Assembly (NCBI GenBank): GCA_030824495.1
Contig: JAVBXP010000061.1
Location: forward strand, 1-55,243
Direction of reading: 5' to 3'
Origin: a bacterium
Lineage (GTDB): Bacteria; Pseudomonadota; Alphaproteobacteria; Caulobacterales; Caulobacteraceae
DNA length: 55,243 bases
Position numbers and translations under genes: made by a program. Positions 1 to 8,995 of the stretch are shown here, in pieces; positions within the stretch are counted from its first letter, which is position 1, and the number at the start of each line of letters is the position of its first letter. A model generated the notes under the pieces. That model made no database searches. It saw only the letters and a list, made by a program, of their open reading frames with translations, and was not told the DNA's origin.

Positions 1-110
1 AATTTAGGCCGGTCAGGCGGGGCGATCTTTGCGATCTGGCCCTGCTTTGGTCCGCCTTGGCGCAGTCCTATTCGCGTCCGCCCCAGAACGCGCATAGGCA
101 ATTCGTCACG

Positions 111-509
111 TCAGGCGGTGACGATGAAGCCATCGAGGGCGGCGACCGGCCAGGGGCGCAGCGTCTGGCCCACGCAGGGGCCGCCAACGCAGGCGCCGCT
201 GTCGATATCGAACAGCGCGCCATGCCAGGAACAGGCGATGAGATCGCCCGCCGGGGTCAGGTAATCGTCGAGCTTCTGGGCGAGAGGCAGGCCTGCATGC
301 GGGCAGCGGTCGACATAGCCATGCACGGCCTCGCCCCGCCGAACGACGAAGCCGTGGAAGCGGGCCTCACCGATCTGCAGGACGAAGTTCCGCGCCGCGC
401 CGTCCGCCACCGTCTCCAGCGTGCAGAGTTTCACGCCGGCCGGGGTGGCGAACAGCCGAGCTGGCGCGACGTCTTCACTCAAAGGGCAGGCTCGATCACG
501 CCGCGGCAT
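111..509 (-). CDS. Rieske 2Fe-2S domain protein of the tyrosine catabolic operon
   Basis: A 132-residue protein with a Rieske cluster-binding signature: CPHAG near residue 68 and CSWHG about 25 residues later supply the two Cys and two His ligands. It is about the size of a ferredoxin-type single-domain Rieske protein, with no signal peptide or membrane anchor visible, so it is probably a soluble electron carrier or a small accessory protein. It is the last gene of the minus-strand homogentisate operon and overlaps the end of fahA. The start is uncertain: ATG at 509, or TTG at 482, which overlaps the fahA stop codon and would give a more usual junction. The partner is unknown. None of the enzymes encoded in this operon is known to need a Rieske partner, so the link rests on position only. 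Confidence 0.85.
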   Translation of the reverse strand: MPRRDRACPLSEDVAPARLFATPAGVKLCTLETVADGAARNFVLQIGEARFHGFVVRRGEAVHGYVDRCPHAGLPLAQKLDDYLTPAGDLIACSWHGALFDIDSGACVGGPCVGQTLRPWPVAALDGFIVTA

Positions 510-1783
510 TCGCCAAAGCCGATGGAGATCCGGCCATCGGCCTGGGCGCGGGCGGCGATGCTCAGTTCGTCGCCGTCCAGCAAAAAGGTGCGGGTCTCGC
601 CGGTCGGCAAGGTGATCGCCTGGGCCCCGCCCTTGGTCAGCTCCAACAGGCTGCCGAGTCCGCTGTCATCGGGCGTCGAGATAGTGCCGGTGCCGAGCAG
701 ATCGCCGGGCCGCAGGTCGCAGCCACCGACCGTGTGGTGGGCGACCAGCTGAGCCAGGGTCCAATAGAGGTTGCTGGCCGGACCACGCGACAGGCTGACC
801 GGGGCCAGGCCCTGCTCACGCATCTTCGCGGTGGAGAGCAGCACTTCGAGGCCGATCCCGTAGGCGCCGCTGGCCTGGTCCTGCTCGTTCCAAAGATAGG
901 TCATAGGCTGCGGGTCGCCCTGCGGACGCGGCGGCTGGGCGATGCGGAACGAGGCCAGGGCCTCGGCGGTGACGATCCACGGCGAGACTGTGGTCATGAA
1001 GTTCTTGGCCAGGAACGGGCCGAGGGGCTGGTACTCCCAGGCCTGAAAGTCGCGGGCCGACCAGTCGTTCAGCAGGCAAAGCCCGGCGATGTGGTCGCTG
1101 GCTTCGCCGATGGCGATGGGTTGTCCAAGTTCGTTGCCCTGGCCGATCCAAACGCCCAGTTCCAGTTCGAGGTCCAGGCGCTGCGAGGGACCGAAGGTCG
1201 GCGCCTCGGCGTCCGGCGCCTTGCGCTGGCCGCTCGGACGGCGGACCGGCGCGCCCGATGGACGGATCGAGGAGGCGCGGCCGTGATAGCCGATCGGCAC
1301 GTGCTTGTAGTTCGGGAGCAGCGGGTTCTCGGGCCGGAACTGGCGGCCGACGTTCAGGGCGTGATGGATGCCCGCATAGAAGTCGGTGTAGTCGCCGATG
1401 ACGGCCGGCAAATGCATCACGCAATCGGACGCCGCTTGGAGCCAGGTCTCGACCTCAGCTTGATCCGGCGCGCCTTGAGCCAGCAACTCGGAGAGGCGAT
1501 GGCGCAGGCTCCGCCGCGCGGCGGGGGCCAACCCGAGCAAAGGGTTCAGCGTGGAGCCTGCGCCGGCCTCCGCGGCCGACTTGGCCAGGTCGACAAGCAG
1601 GTCGGACCGAGCGGCCAGCGAAAGATCAAGAATGCGATCGCCAATCGCCACTCCGCCGCGCGCAGCTCCGCCCGGCGGGCTGAACACGCCGAACGGCAGG
1701 TTTTGGATCGGGAAGTCAGGGTGCCCGTTGGCGGAAGCGATCCAGCTGGTACGCGCCGGGTCGTGGGTCTCGTCTAGGATCAA
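479..1783 (-). CDS. fahA: Fumarylacetoacetase
   Basis: This enzyme hydrolyses fumarylacetoacetate to fumarate and acetoacetate, the last step of tyrosine and phenylalanine breakdown. The 434 residues match the family length. The N-terminal SH3-like domain motif FPIQNLPFG is at about 24-32. The catalytic/metal region [11 protein letters not shown] is at 131-141 (Asp134 and His141 correspond to the catalytic Asp and His of characterised FAH). GYHGRASS follows at 165-172, then the metal ligands in [12 protein letters not shown] and LLNDWSARD. The start appears to be a TTG at 1783 that shares four bases (TTGA) with the hmgA stop, implying translational coupling. The N-terminus reading ETHDPA...SWIASAN fits the family and supports this unusual start codon. 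Confidence 0.96.
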   Translation of the reverse strand: MILDETHDPARTSWIASANGHPDFPIQNLPFGVFSPPGGAARGGVAIGDRILDLSLAARSDLLVDLAKSAAEAGAGSTLNPLLGLAPAARRSLRHRLSELLAQGAPDQAEVETWLQAASDCVMHLPAVIGDYTDFYAGIHHALNVGRQFRPENPLLPNYKHVPIGYHGRASSIRPSGAPVRRPSGQRKAPDAEAPTFGPSQRLDLELELGVWIGQGNELGQPIAIGEASDHIAGLCLLNDWSARDFQAWEYQPLGPFLAKNFMTTVSPWIVTAEALASFRIAQPPRPQGDPQPMTYLWNEQDQASGAYGIGLEVLLSTAKMREQGLAPVSLSRGPASNLYWTLAQLVAHHTVGGCDLRPGDLLGTGTISTPDDSGLGSLLELTKGGAQAITLPTGETRTFLLDGDELSIAARAQADGRISIGFGECRGVIEPAL

Positions 1784-3090
1784 CGCGGCAACTCCGCCTT
1801 CGTGAAATCGGCCCAGCAGTCGTCATAGTCCGGCTGGGCGAGTGGGGTTTCGACGGCGAACCGGGTCGGCCGGATCACCCAGCGGCTTTCGAACATGAAT
1901 GCCATGGTGTTTTCGATCTTGTGCGGCGCGAGGCCCGCGGCGACCGCCCCCTCGTAGCTGGCCTTGTCGGGACCATGGCCGCTCATGCAGTTGTGCAGGC
2001 TGGCGCCGCCCGGCGCGAAGCCGCCGGCCTTGGCGTCATAGGCCCCGTGGATCAGGCCCATGAACTCGCTCATCACGTTCCGGTGGAACCACGGCGGGCG
2101 GAAGGTGTGCTCGGCCACCATCCAGCGCGGCGGGAAGATCACGAAGTCGCAATTGGCCGTGCTTGGGATCTCCGAGGGCGAGGTCAGGACGGTGAAGATC
2201 GACGGATCGGGGTGGTCGAAGCTGACGGTGTTGATGGTGTTAAAGTTGGCCAGGTCGTACTTGTAGGGCGCGAGATTGCCGTGCCAGGCCACCACGTCGA
2301 GCGGCGAATGGCTCAACGTGCAGGTCCACAGCCGGCCCTGGAATTTCTGAACGACTTCCGTGGGTTCGTCGCGATCTTCAAACCAGGCGACCGGGGTTTG
2401 GAAGTCGCGTGGATTGGCCAGGCCGTTGGAGCCGATCGGCCCCAGGTCGGGCAGGCGGAACGGCGCGCCATAGTTCTCGCAGACATAGCCGCGGGCGGTT
2501 GTCCCGCTCAGTTCGACCCGGAAGCGCGCGCCGCGCGGCACCACCGCGATCTCGCCCGGCGCGACGTCCAGGCGGCCAAGCTCGGTAGCGATCAGCAGCG
2601 CGCCGTCCTGCGGCACGATCAGCAACTCGCCGTCGGCGTCATAGAACACCCTGCCCTGCATTGAACGGTTGGCGGCGTAGAGGTGGATGGCGATGCCGGC
2701 GCCGGCCGCGACGTCGCCGTTGCCAGCATAGGTCACCAAGCCGTCGACAAAATCGGTCGGCTCGATCGGGAGCGGCAGCGGATCCCAACGCAGGCGGTTT
2801 GGGGTGGGCGGAACTTCGTCGAACGTGCCCGAGCGCACCAGCTTGCCGCCTTCGTAGGGCAGGAAGGGCGCATGGCTGGCGGTCGGTCGCAACCGGTAGA
2901 GCCAGGAGCGGCGGTTCTCATGGCGCGGGGCGGTGAAGGCGCTGCCGGACAGTTGCTCGGCGTAGAGGCCGAAAGGCGTGCGCTGCGGCGAGTTCTGGCC
3001 CTGGGGCAATGCGCCAGCGACCGTCTCGGTGGCGAAGCTGTTGCCGAAGCCGGACATGTAGTTCTGCGCGCTCACGGATACTTCCTCCAT
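1780..3090 (-). CDS. hmgA: Homogentisate 1,2-dioxygenase
   Basis: This mononuclear non-haem Fe(II) dioxygenase opens the homogentisate ring to maleylacetoacetate. From ATG 3090 it has 436 residues, the normal size. The first conserved block [12 protein letters not shown] is at about residues 11-22. The Fe ligands lie in [16 protein letters not shown] (His and Glu) and in the later LHNCMSGHG block (His). The frame stays open up to 3189, but that extension translates the GC-rich palindromes between the genes and is not conserved, so ATG 3090 with its AGGAAG-like Shine-Dalgarno site is preferred. It overlaps fahA by 4 bp and follows hppD after a 140-bp gap containing hairpins. Confidence 0.97.
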   Translation of the reverse strand: MEEVSVSAQNYMSGFGNSFATETVAGALPQGQNSPQRTPFGLYAEQLSGSAFTAPRHENRRSWLYRLRPTASHAPFLPYEGGKLVRSGTFDEVPPTPNRLRWDPLPLPIEPTDFVDGLVTYAGNGDVAAGAGIAIHLYAANRSMQGRVFYDADGELLIVPQDGALLIATELGRLDVAPGEIAVVPRGARFRVELSGTTARGYVCENYGAPFRLPDLGPIGSNGLANPRDFQTPVAWFEDRDEPTEVVQKFQGRLWTCTLSHSPLDVVAWHGNLAPYKYDLANFNTINTVSFDHPDPSIFTVLTSPSEIPSTANCDFVIFPPRWMVAEHTFRPPWFHRNVMSEFMGLIHGAYDAKAGGFAPGGASLHNCMSGHGPDKASYEGAVAAGLAPHKIENTMAFMFESRWVIRPTRFAVETPLAQPDYDDCWADFTKAELPR

Positions 3091-3124
3091 CACCGCTCCC
3101 CATCCGTCGCGCTTTCGCGCGCCA

Positions 3125-3179
3125 CCTCCCCCAACGGGGGAGGATCTTGAACCCGAAGATGCTCCCCCTTTGGGGGAGC
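3125..3179. repeat. Paired GC-rich palindromes between hppD and hmgA
   Basis: Two short perfect hairpins lie in tandem. CCTCCCCC / loop AAC / GGGGGAGG is at 3125-3143. GCTCCCCC / loop TTT / GGGGGAGC is at 3161-3179. A weaker CAGCC-ACG-GGCTG follows. Such C/G-run palindromes recur between genes in Caulobacterales genomes. Neither is followed by a clear T-tract on the minus strand, so in the operon transcript they are more likely mRNA-stability or partial attenuation structures than full terminators. They sit between the hppD stop (3231) and the hmgA start (3090). Confidence 0.75.
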
Positions 3180-3230
3180 TGTCAGCCACGGGCTGCCTGA
3201 GGGGGCCAGCGCCGCAGCCCCCAAATCGCC

Positions 3231-4301
3231 TTAGGCCGCGTCAACCGTGATCACGCCGCGACGGATCTGGTCGAGTTCGATGGACTCGAACAGGGCCTGG
3301 AAGTTGCCGTTGCCGAAACCTTCATTGCCCTTGCGCTGGATGATCTCGAAGAAGATCGGACCGAACAAATTCTCGGTGAAGATCTGCAGTAGCAGGCCCT
3401 CCTCGCCCACGGCGCCATCGAGCAGGATGCGGTTCTTGCGCAGGCGTTCCAGGTCCTCGCCGTGGCCGGGGACGCGCTTATCGATCAGCTCGTAATAGGT
3501 CTCGATAGTGTCCTGCAGCTTCACGCCGCGCGCGCGGAGCTTCTCGACCGTGCCGTAGATGTCGGTGGTGGTCAGGGCCAAGTGCTGGATGCCCTCGCCG
3601 TTGTACTCGCGGATGAACTCCTCGATCTGGGACTTGTCGTCCTGGCTCTCGTTCAGCGGGATGCGAATGGCCTTGTCAGGCGCGATCATCGCCTGGCTGA
3701 ACAGGCCGGTGGCCTGGCCCTTGATGTCGAAATACTTCTGCTCTTCGAAGCCGAAGATCTGATTGTAGAAGGTCGACCAGGTGCGCATCTGGCCGCGGCG
3801 GACGTTGTGGGTCAGGTGGTCGAGAAGATCGAGGCCGACATTGTTGGCCGCTTCAGCCTCGACGGCGCCGGGGATCTGCTCCCAAGCGTCATAGATCGTG
3901 CCCGCGTCGCCGAAGCGGTCGACCAGATAGAGCATCGAGCCGCCAATGCCTTCCAAGACGTAGGCGTCCGGGAAGGCGCTCTGGCTGGCGTCAGCCGCCT
4001 TGGCGCCGCGCGAGAGGGCCAGCTCATAAGCGGCCTTAGCGTCGGCGACGCGGAAGGCCATACCGTTGGCCGAGGGGCCGTGGGCGGCGCGGAACGCGGC
4101 GACTTGGCCGTCAGCGTCCTGGTTGACCAGCAGGTTGATGCGGCCCTGCTTGTAGCGGACCAGGTTCTTGGTCGGGTGCTTGGCGTAGGCGGTGAAGCCG
4201 AGCTGCTCGATCAGCTCGACCATGCGGGCCGGATCTGGGCTGGTGAACTCGACAAACTCAAAGCCGTCGAGGCCGATCGGGTTGTTGGCGGTGATGGTCA
4301 T
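3231..4301 (-). CDS. hppD: 4-hydroxyphenylpyruvate dioxygenase
   Basis: It converts 4-hydroxyphenylpyruvate to homogentisate with decarboxylation, side-chain migration and ring hydroxylation at Fe(II). The protein is 356 residues, with two vicinal-oxygen-chelate domains. The Fe ligands are recognisable in the C-terminal domain: His in [12 protein letters not shown], His in [13 protein letters not shown] and Glu in [18 protein letters not shown], which is the HPPD signature region. The ATG at 4301 overlaps the stop of the upstream aminotransferase gene by four bases (ATGA). The gene therefore sits between transamination of tyrosine and ring cleavage by HmgA, in pathway order. Confidence 0.97.
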   Translation of the reverse strand: MTITANNPIGLDGFEFVEFTSPDPARMVELIEQLGFTAYAKHPTKNLVRYKQGRINLLVNQDADGQVAAFRAAHGPSANGMAFRVADAKAAYELALSRGAKAADASQSAFPDAYVLEGIGGSMLYLVDRFGDAGTIYDAWEQIPGAVEAEAANNVGLDLLDHLTHNVRRGQMRTWSTFYNQIFGFEEQKYFDIKGQATGLFSQAMIAPDKAIRIPLNESQDDKSQIEEFIREYNGEGIQHLALTTTDIYGTVEKLRARGVKLQDTIETYYELIDKRVPGHGEDLERLRKNRILLDGAVGEEGLLLQIFTENLFGPIFFEIIQRKGNEGFGNGNFQALFESIELDQIRRGVITVDAA

Positions 4302-5500
4302 TGGGCGTCTCCCGACAGGCAGGCGCCGAGCGCCTGGACAAATGGCTGGACGGTGTCGGCGGTGAGGCCGGCGAGATTGATGCGGCCGGAACCGGCCATG
4401 TAGACCGCGTGGTCGCGACGCATGGTCTCGACCTGGGCTGGCGTCAGCGACAGCAGCGAGAAGAGGCCGTGCTGATCACGTAACGGCTCAAGGCGCGGAT
4501 CGGCCTCAGCCAGAGCATGGCGAACCGACGTCAGGCGCTGGCGCATGCCGTCGAGTTCAGCGCGCCACTGGGCGGTGAGGCCCGCATCCTCCAGCACCAC
4601 CCGCACCACCGCCGCGCCGTGATCGGGCGGCATCGACCAGTTGCAGCGGGCCAACTGAAGGATGTTGGAGCGGACCAGGTCAGCCTGGCCGCGCGCCCGA
4701 ACGAACAGGGCGCCGGTACGCTCGCGATAGAGGCCGAAGTTCTTATCGAAGGAATAGGCGACCATGGCGGTGTCGACCGTCTCGAGCACCAGCCGTAGAC
4801 CGGCCGCATCCTCGTCCAGGCCAGCGCCCAGGCCTTGATAGGCCAGGTCGATCAGCGGAACCGCGCCGCGCTTGGCCAGCAGATCGGCGACCGCGCGCCA
4901 TTGATCGAGGTTCAGGTCGGCGCCGGCCGGGTTGTGGCAGCAACCGTGCAACAGGACGACGTCGCCGGGCTCGACCCCGCCGAGCGCGGTCATCATCTCG
5001 TCGAAGCAGACCGTCTGAGTCTTGGCGTCGAAATAGCGATAGGTCGCCACGCTCAATCCTGCCTGGGCGAAGATCGGCGCGTGGATCGGCCAGCTAGGCG
5101 TGCCCAGCCAGATCCGCGCGCCGGGCGTACCGGCGTTGGCGAGCTCGGCCGCCAAGCGCAGGGCGCCGGTGCCGCCGGGGGTCTGGACGCCGAACAGGTC
5201 CTGGGAGGCTGCGCCCTGGCCGAAGATCACGGGGCCGATGAGCTCGAGGAAACGCAGGTCGCCCTCGGGGCCTAGGTAGGACTTGGTGGGCTGGGTTTCG
5301 AACAAGACCGCCTCGGCGGCCTTCACCGCGCCGAACACCGGGGTGTCGCCGGCCGCGTCCCGATAGACGCCGACCCCGAGGTCGATCTTCTGCGGACGCG
5401 GATCTTGGCGATAGAGCGCGATCAGCGACAGCAGCACGTCGGGCTGCTGGGGCTTCAGCCCCTGGAACAGGGAACGCGCAGGCGCGGCGACATCCAGCAT
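4298..5500 (-). CDS. tyrB: Aromatic-amino-acid aminotransferase (class I, PLP)
   Basis: A fold-type I PLP aminotransferase of 400 residues, close to TyrB/AspC in length and motifs. The cofactor lysine is in AYSFDKNFGLYRERTGAL, GCCHNPAGADL is the substrate/PLP-phosphate loop, and the C-terminal arginine region reads GSGRINLAGL. As first gene of the tyrosine operon it should convert tyrosine (and phenylalanine) to the 2-oxo acid used by HppD. The family also accepts aspartate, so substrate preference is inferred from the operon. It starts at ATG 5500 with an upstream GAGGAGTG-like ribosome site. The promoter region is shared with the divergent AsnC-type gene. Confidence 0.93.
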   Translation of the reverse strand: MLDVAAPARSLFQGLKPQQPDVLLSLIALYRQDPRPQKIDLGVGVYRDAAGDTPVFGAVKAAEAVLFETQPTKSYLGPEGDLRFLELIGPVIFGQGAASQDLFGVQTPGGTGALRLAAELANAGTPGARIWLGTPSWPIHAPIFAQAGLSVATYRYFDAKTQTVCFDEMMTALGGVEPGDVVLLHGCCHNPAGADLNLDQWRAVADLLAKRGAVPLIDLAYQGLGAGLDEDAAGLRLVLETVDTAMVAYSFDKNFGLYRERTGALFVRARGQADLVRSNILQLARCNWSMPPDHGAAVVRVVLEDAGLTAQWRAELDGMRQRLTSVRHALAEADPRLEPLRDQHGLFSLLSLTPAQVETMRRDHAVYMAGSGRINLAGLTADTVQPFVQALGACLSGDAQ

Positions 5501-5586
5501 CGAAAATCACTCCTCTTGCGATGAAATCTACGCAGGAGGCGCGACGAATGGCTTTCAATCTCGCGGCAATTTAACGATCATATGGA

Positions 5587-5604
5587 CATCTGTTTCACAG
5601 AATG
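5587..5604. promoter_or_regulatory. Imperfect palindrome, possible AsnC-type operator
   Basis: CATCTGTTTCACAGAATG contains the inverted repeat CTGT-TTC-ACAG flanked by CAT and ATG, between the divergent tyrB and AsnC-type genes and 8 bases before the regulator's GTG start. The placement suits autoregulation plus control of tyrB. The assignment rests on symmetry and position only. Confidence 0.35.
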
Positions 5605-5612
5605 GCCATCAC

Positions 5613-6083
5613 GTGAAAGAAACCGCTCAACTCGATGAGATTGACCGCAAGCTGCTTCGCGCCCTGCAGCACGACGCGAGTCAGAGCCATGCCGCGCTGG
5701 CCGAACAGGTCGGTGCATCGCCGGCCTCCTGCTGGCGCCGGATCAAGGCGCTGGAGACCGCTGGGGTACTGCAAGGCAGCGTCAGGCTGGTCGACGCCGA
5801 GAAGGTCGGGCGCGGGGTCAACGTCATGTGCCAACTACGCATGAAGTCCCACGCCACCGCCGTGCGCCAGGAGTTCGAGGCGTTCCTGCGCTCAAGGCCA
5901 GAGATCATGGAGTGCCACTCGATGTCGGGCGAATGGGACTATCTGATGCGGGTCGTAGTCGCCGACGTCGCCGGCTATGAGCGGTTCCTGATGGGCGCTC
6001 TGCTCAACCACCCCAACGTCGCCAACGCCGCCTCGCACTTCGCGTTGAGCCAGGTGAAATACTCGACGGCCATGCCGGTCTAG
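5613..6083 (+). CDS. Lrp/AsnC family transcriptional regulator (tyrosine operon)
   Basis: A 156-residue feast/famine regulator. The N-terminal winged HTH is at about 5-55 (LDEIDRKLLRALQHD, with the recognition segment SPASCWRRIKALE). A C-terminal RAM ligand-binding domain follows (MECHSMSGEWDYLMRVVVAD at about 99-118). It begins with GTG at 5613. It is transcribed divergently from tyrB-hppD-hmgA-fahA, the classic place for a local regulator, so it probably senses an aromatic amino acid and controls that operon. Ligand and direction of control are not visible in the sequence. Confidence 0.93.
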   Translation: MKETAQLDEIDRKLLRALQHDASQSHAALAEQVGASPASCWRRIKALETAGVLQGSVRLVDAEKVGRGVNVMCQLRMKSHATAVRQEFEAFLRSRPEIMECHSMSGEWDYLMRVVVADVAGYERFLMGALLNHPNVANAASHFALSQVKYSTAMPV

Positions 6084-6298
6084 GGCGGGCGGCGGCCGCC
6101 CTCGCCCCCACCAGGTCGTCATGGCCGTCGGAGCTTATCGTTGGACCTCTGAGTTTATGGATCGCCGGGACAAGGGCCCGCCGATGACGAATTGAGAGGG
6201 AGGCGGCACGCCGCCGCGCCACAAAACGTCCGGCCGCTGTCGGAACAGATCGCGCCCGTTCGTCCTTTGGTCAGTTCAGACCCGAAGGAGACGTCAAC

Positions 6299-6652
6299 AT
6301 GACCTACGTCGATGGTTTCATACTTGCCGTGCCGAAAAAGAGCCTTGAGGCCTACAAGGAAATCGCCCGCACAGCCGGCGCCGTCTGGATGGACCATGGC
6401 GCGCTGTCCTATGTCGAATGCGTCGGAGACGACGTGCCCTATGGCGAACTCACTTCTTTCCCCCGCTCTGTCCAGGCGACCGACGACGAGGTCGTGATCT
6501 TTTCGTGGATCACCTACGAGTCGCGTGAGCAGCGTGACGTGATCAACGCCAAGGTCATGGCCGACCCCAGGCTGAAGAACGATCCTGCCTCCATGCCGTT
6601 CGATGGCAAGCGCATGATCTTCGGCGGCTTCGAGAGCTTCGTGGAGCTCTAG
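6299..6652 (+). CDS. DUF1428 (YbaA-like) family protein
   Basis: A 117-residue cytosolic protein that matches the DUF1428 family along its whole length. It starts MTYVDGFILAVPKK, has the central segment WMDHGALSYVECVGDD and ends in FDGKRMIFGGFESFVEL. The fold is a ferredoxin-like dimeric alpha/beta barrel type, with no known reaction. A GAAGGAG ribosome site precedes the ATG. It stands alone between the tyrosine and histidine loci, with its own 215-bp upstream region. No functional link to either neighbour can be read from the sequence. Confidence 0.9.
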   Translation: MTYVDGFILAVPKKSLEAYKEIARTAGAVWMDHGALSYVECVGDDVPYGELTSFPRSVQATDDEVVIFSWITYESREQRDVINAKVMADPRLKNDPASMPFDGKRMIFGGFESFVEL

Positions 6653-6665
6653 GAGCCCCCCTACT

Positions 6666-6802
6666 TCGTCATCCTAGGCCTTGTGCCTAGGACCCCTGCT
6701 TGCGCCGCACGGACGTTCTCCAGTTGGCGTCACCCACTCGGTGCACCCTCCGCCCCCTAGCCGCCGATAGAGGGGTCCTAGGCACAAGGCCTAGGATGAC
6801 GA
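6666..6802. repeat. Long perfect inverted repeat with nested hairpins
   Basis: Two perfectly complementary 32-base arms (6666-6697 and 6771-6802) flank a 73-base spacer. Each arm also contains its own small palindrome CCTAGGC-CTTGT-GCCTAGG, so each can fold alone or pair with the other. The element fills the gap between the convergent DUF1428 and hutC genes. It could be a bidirectional transcription end, a REP/RAYT-type element or a small non-autonomous mobile element. No target-site duplication or transposase was seen. Confidence 0.85.
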
Positions 6803-6822
6803 GTGGACGAGACGAGGTTCGC

Positions 6823-7563
6823 TTAACCCCGCGAGGGCCCAAAGCGAGCGACGAGGTCGTAGGCCTCGCCGGGGAATAGCTGACGCACCTTGGTGACGCC
6901 TTCGCCGGCGCGCCAGGTGCGGCGTTCGACGGCCAGGCAGGCCGTCCCTGGCGCGATGGCCAGCAGATTGGCGCTCTCATTGTCGGCGCCCAGGGCGCTG
7001 ATGCGGTTCTCCGCCTCGGTCCAGGGGATGTGCTCAAGCAGCCAGGCGCCCGGCGGGTGAGCGGCGAAGTCGGCATTGCGGGCCAGCGGCGCGGCGATGA
7101 GGCTGATCAGGCGATCCTCAATGGCGAAGGGCCGGCCATTGGCGAAGTGAACCCCACGCAGAGCCAGCAGTTCGCCCCCCCGCGCCAGTTCGATCTCCTC
7201 GACGTTCTTCGCCTTGGGCGCGCGCGGCGTGCAGGAGACCAGCTTGAAGGCATAGGCCTCGCCGCGCCCCTCGATCTCCGAGCGCAGGTCCGGGATATCG
7301 AGAACGGCGGAGTGCACCTTGGGCCGTGCGACGAACGAACCGGCGCGGCGGCGGCGGACAACCAGCCCTGCCTCGGCCAAGGCGGAGATCGCCTTGCTGA
7401 CCGTCATTCGAGAGCAGCCGTATTGGACCGTCAGCTCATGTTCGAACGGGATGCGATAGCCGGGTCCCCATTCGCCCGACAGGATCTTGGCTTCGATCTC
7501 GGTGCGGATGCGTTTCTGCAGCGAGGCGGGAGCGTCTTCCGGGAAGGCGGCGGGCTTGTTCAC
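6823..7563 (-). CDS. hutC: Histidine utilization repressor, GntR/HutC family
   Basis: A 246-residue GntR-family regulator. The N-terminal winged HTH is at about residues 14-80 (LQKRIRTEIEAKILSGEW...RIPFEHELTVQYGCSRMTVSKAIS, with recognition helix SRMTVSKAI). A UTRA effector domain follows (about 95-235) that in HutC proteins binds urocanate. It starts with GTG at 7563, overlapping the hutF stop by 4 bp, so hutF and hutC form one transcript. By family knowledge it represses the divergent hut operons until urocanate accumulates. A fitting operator lies at 8950-8967. Confidence 0.95.
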   Translation of the reverse strand: MNKPAAFPEDAPASLQKRIRTEIEAKILSGEWGPGYRIPFEHELTVQYGCSRMTVSKAISALAEAGLVVRRRRAGSFVARPKVHSAVLDIPDLRSEIEGRGEAYAFKLVSCTPRAPKAKNVEEIELARGGELLALRGVHFANGRPFAIEDRLISLIAAPLARNADFAAHPPGAWLLEHIPWTEAENRISALGADNESANLLAIAPGTACLAVERRTWRAGEGVTKVRQLFPGEAYDLVARFGPSRG

Positions 7564-8930
7564 GCGAGCACTTTCTCCAGAGCCTGCCGATAGCGCGACG
7601 TGATCTCGTCGCGGCGGTGGTGGCGTCCATTACTGACGACCTTGCGGCCGGCGCGCCAGACCCCGTCGATCACGTCGCGCCGGGCGGCGAACACGAAGCT
7701 GTCCAAGAGGGCGTCGCCCTGACGGCCGATCAGAGCCGGATGGCTGGCGTCCAGGCTGACGATATCGGCCAGCGCCCCGACCCGCAGGCCGCCGCCGTCT
7801 GCGCCCACCGCCTGGGCGCCGCCCGCCAGACCCGCGCGATAGAGATCGCCGCCTGTCGAGCGGCCAGCCTCCATCGCCATCACATTGCGCGTCCGCCTGG
7901 CCAACCGCTGGCCGTATTCCAGCAGCCGAAGCTCCTCCGCGGCGTCGATCAAGACGTTGGAGTCCGAGCCCACCCCGAACCGGCCGCCCGCATTCAGATA
8001 GTCCAGAGCTGGAAACAGCCCGTCGCCCAGATTGGCCTCGGTGATAGGACAGAGACCGACCACCGCGCCGCTGGCCGCCATGCGCTCGGTTTCCTGCGGC
8101 GTGACATGGGTCGCATGCACCAAGCACCAGCGGGCGTCGACCGGCGCATGGTCGAGCAGCCAATCGACCGGGCGCTGCCCCGACCAGGCCTCGCAATCGA
8201 GGACCTCCTTGATTTGCTCGGCGATGTGGATGTGGATGGGCCCGTCGCCCGCCAGGGTGACAAGCGCCTCAAGCTCCGCTGGCGTCGCGGCCCGCAGGCT
8301 GTGCGGGGCGAGCCCAACGACGGCTCCCGGCAGATGAGATACCGCCCGCCGGCTCGCCTCAAGCAGGCTCGCGAAGCCATCGATATTGTTGGTGAAACGG
8401 GCTTGGGCGGCCGTAGGAGCGCTGCCGCCGAAGCCGGAGTGCGCATAGAACACCGGCAGCAGGGTGAGCCCAAGGCCCGTGGTCTCCGCAGCCGCGCCGA
8501 TGCGCGCGGCCATCTCAGCGGGGTCGGCGTATGTGCGGCCGCCCTGGCCGTGATGCAGGTAGTGGAACTCCCCAACCCGGGTGAAGCCGGATTCCAGCAT
8601 CTCGGCATAGGCGAGCGCGGCGACCGCCTCGACCTCGTCCGGACCCAGCCGTTCCAGGAAGCGGTACATCACCTCGCGCCACGTCCAGAAGCTGTCGGCC
8701 GATGGCCCGCGCACCTCGGCCAGTCCCGCCATGCCACGCTGGAAGGCGTGACTGTGCAGATTGGGCAGGCCCGGCAGCGCTGGGCCATAGGCGATCTCGC
8801 CCGGCTGGCGCGGCGCCTGCGTTTCGATCGCGGCGATCTGGCCATCCCGAACGCTCACGCGCACCTGGCACGCCCAACCGGTCGCCAGCAGCGCGCTGTC
8901 GAACCAGATCGTTTCACCTCGATCAGACAC
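7560..8930 (-). CDS. hutF: Formimidoylglutamate deiminase
   Basis: An amidohydrolase-superfamily enzyme of 456 residues that converts N-formimino-L-glutamate to N-formyl-L-glutamate and ammonia. Motifs: metal-binding [16 protein letters not shown] at about 57-72, later [10 protein letters not shown], the conserved LVHATHV, and GVGSDSN near the C-terminal metal Asp. HutF plus HutG defines the five-step histidine pathway, as opposed to direct formiminoglutamase hydrolysis. It starts with GTG at 8930 preceded by GAGGAGG, is the first gene of the minus-strand hutF-hutC unit and diverges from hutI. Confidence 0.95.
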   Translation of the reverse strand: MSDRGETIWFDSALLATGWACQVRVSVRDGQIAAIETQAPRQPGEIAYGPALPGLPNLHSHAFQRGMAGLAEVRGPSADSFWTWREVMYRFLERLGPDEVEAVAALAYAEMLESGFTRVGEFHYLHHGQGGRTYADPAEMAARIGAAAETTGLGLTLLPVFYAHSGFGGSAPTAAQARFTNNIDGFASLLEASRRAVSHLPGAVVGLAPHSLRAATPAELEALVTLAGDGPIHIHIAEQIKEVLDCEAWSGQRPVDWLLDHAPVDARWCLVHATHVTPQETERMAASGAVVGLCPITEANLGDGLFPALDYLNAGGRFGVGSDSNVLIDAAEELRLLEYGQRLARRTRNVMAMEAGRSTGGDLYRAGLAGGAQAVGADGGGLRVGALADIVSLDASHPALIGRQGDALLDSFVFAARRDVIDGVWRAGRKVVSNGRHHRRDEITSRYRQALEKVLA

Positions 8931-8949
8931 TGGACAAGCCTCCTCGCTC

Positions 8950-8967
8950 AGACATATGTCTATACAT
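8950..8967. promoter_or_regulatory. Probable HutC operator between divergent hutF and hutI
   Basis: A perfect 12-bp palindrome AGACATATGTCT (8950-8961) overlaps a second near-palindrome ATGTCTATACAT (8956-8967). The TGT-TATACA core resembles known GntR/HutC operators. It is in the only gap (65 bp) between the two divergent hut transcripts, about 30 bases before the hutI start and 20 before hutF, so one bound repressor could block both. Confidence 0.7.
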
Positions 8968-8995
8968 TAATCGAGACGATGTGAAGGAGGCGGAC

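Noticed and set aside
1..95. Short minus-strand open frame from an ATG at 95 running off the left edge, possible next gene of the tyrosine operon (maiA).
   Set aside because: Its 31 residues do not resemble the conserved maleylacetoacetate isomerase N-terminus, and the ribosome site is weak. Nothing supportable.
57..752. Plus-strand open frame of 231 codons (and many similar ones opposite real genes, e.g. 734-1777, 7617-8984, 25029-26588).
   Set aside because: Antisense shadows of high-GC genes: no recognisable domain, low-complexity composition, and each lies opposite a well-supported gene.
3091..3189. N-terminal extension of homogentisate dioxygenase.
   Set aside because: It translates GC palindromes of the intergenic repeat and is rich in Gly/Ser with no family match; ATG 3090 fits the conserved N-terminus.
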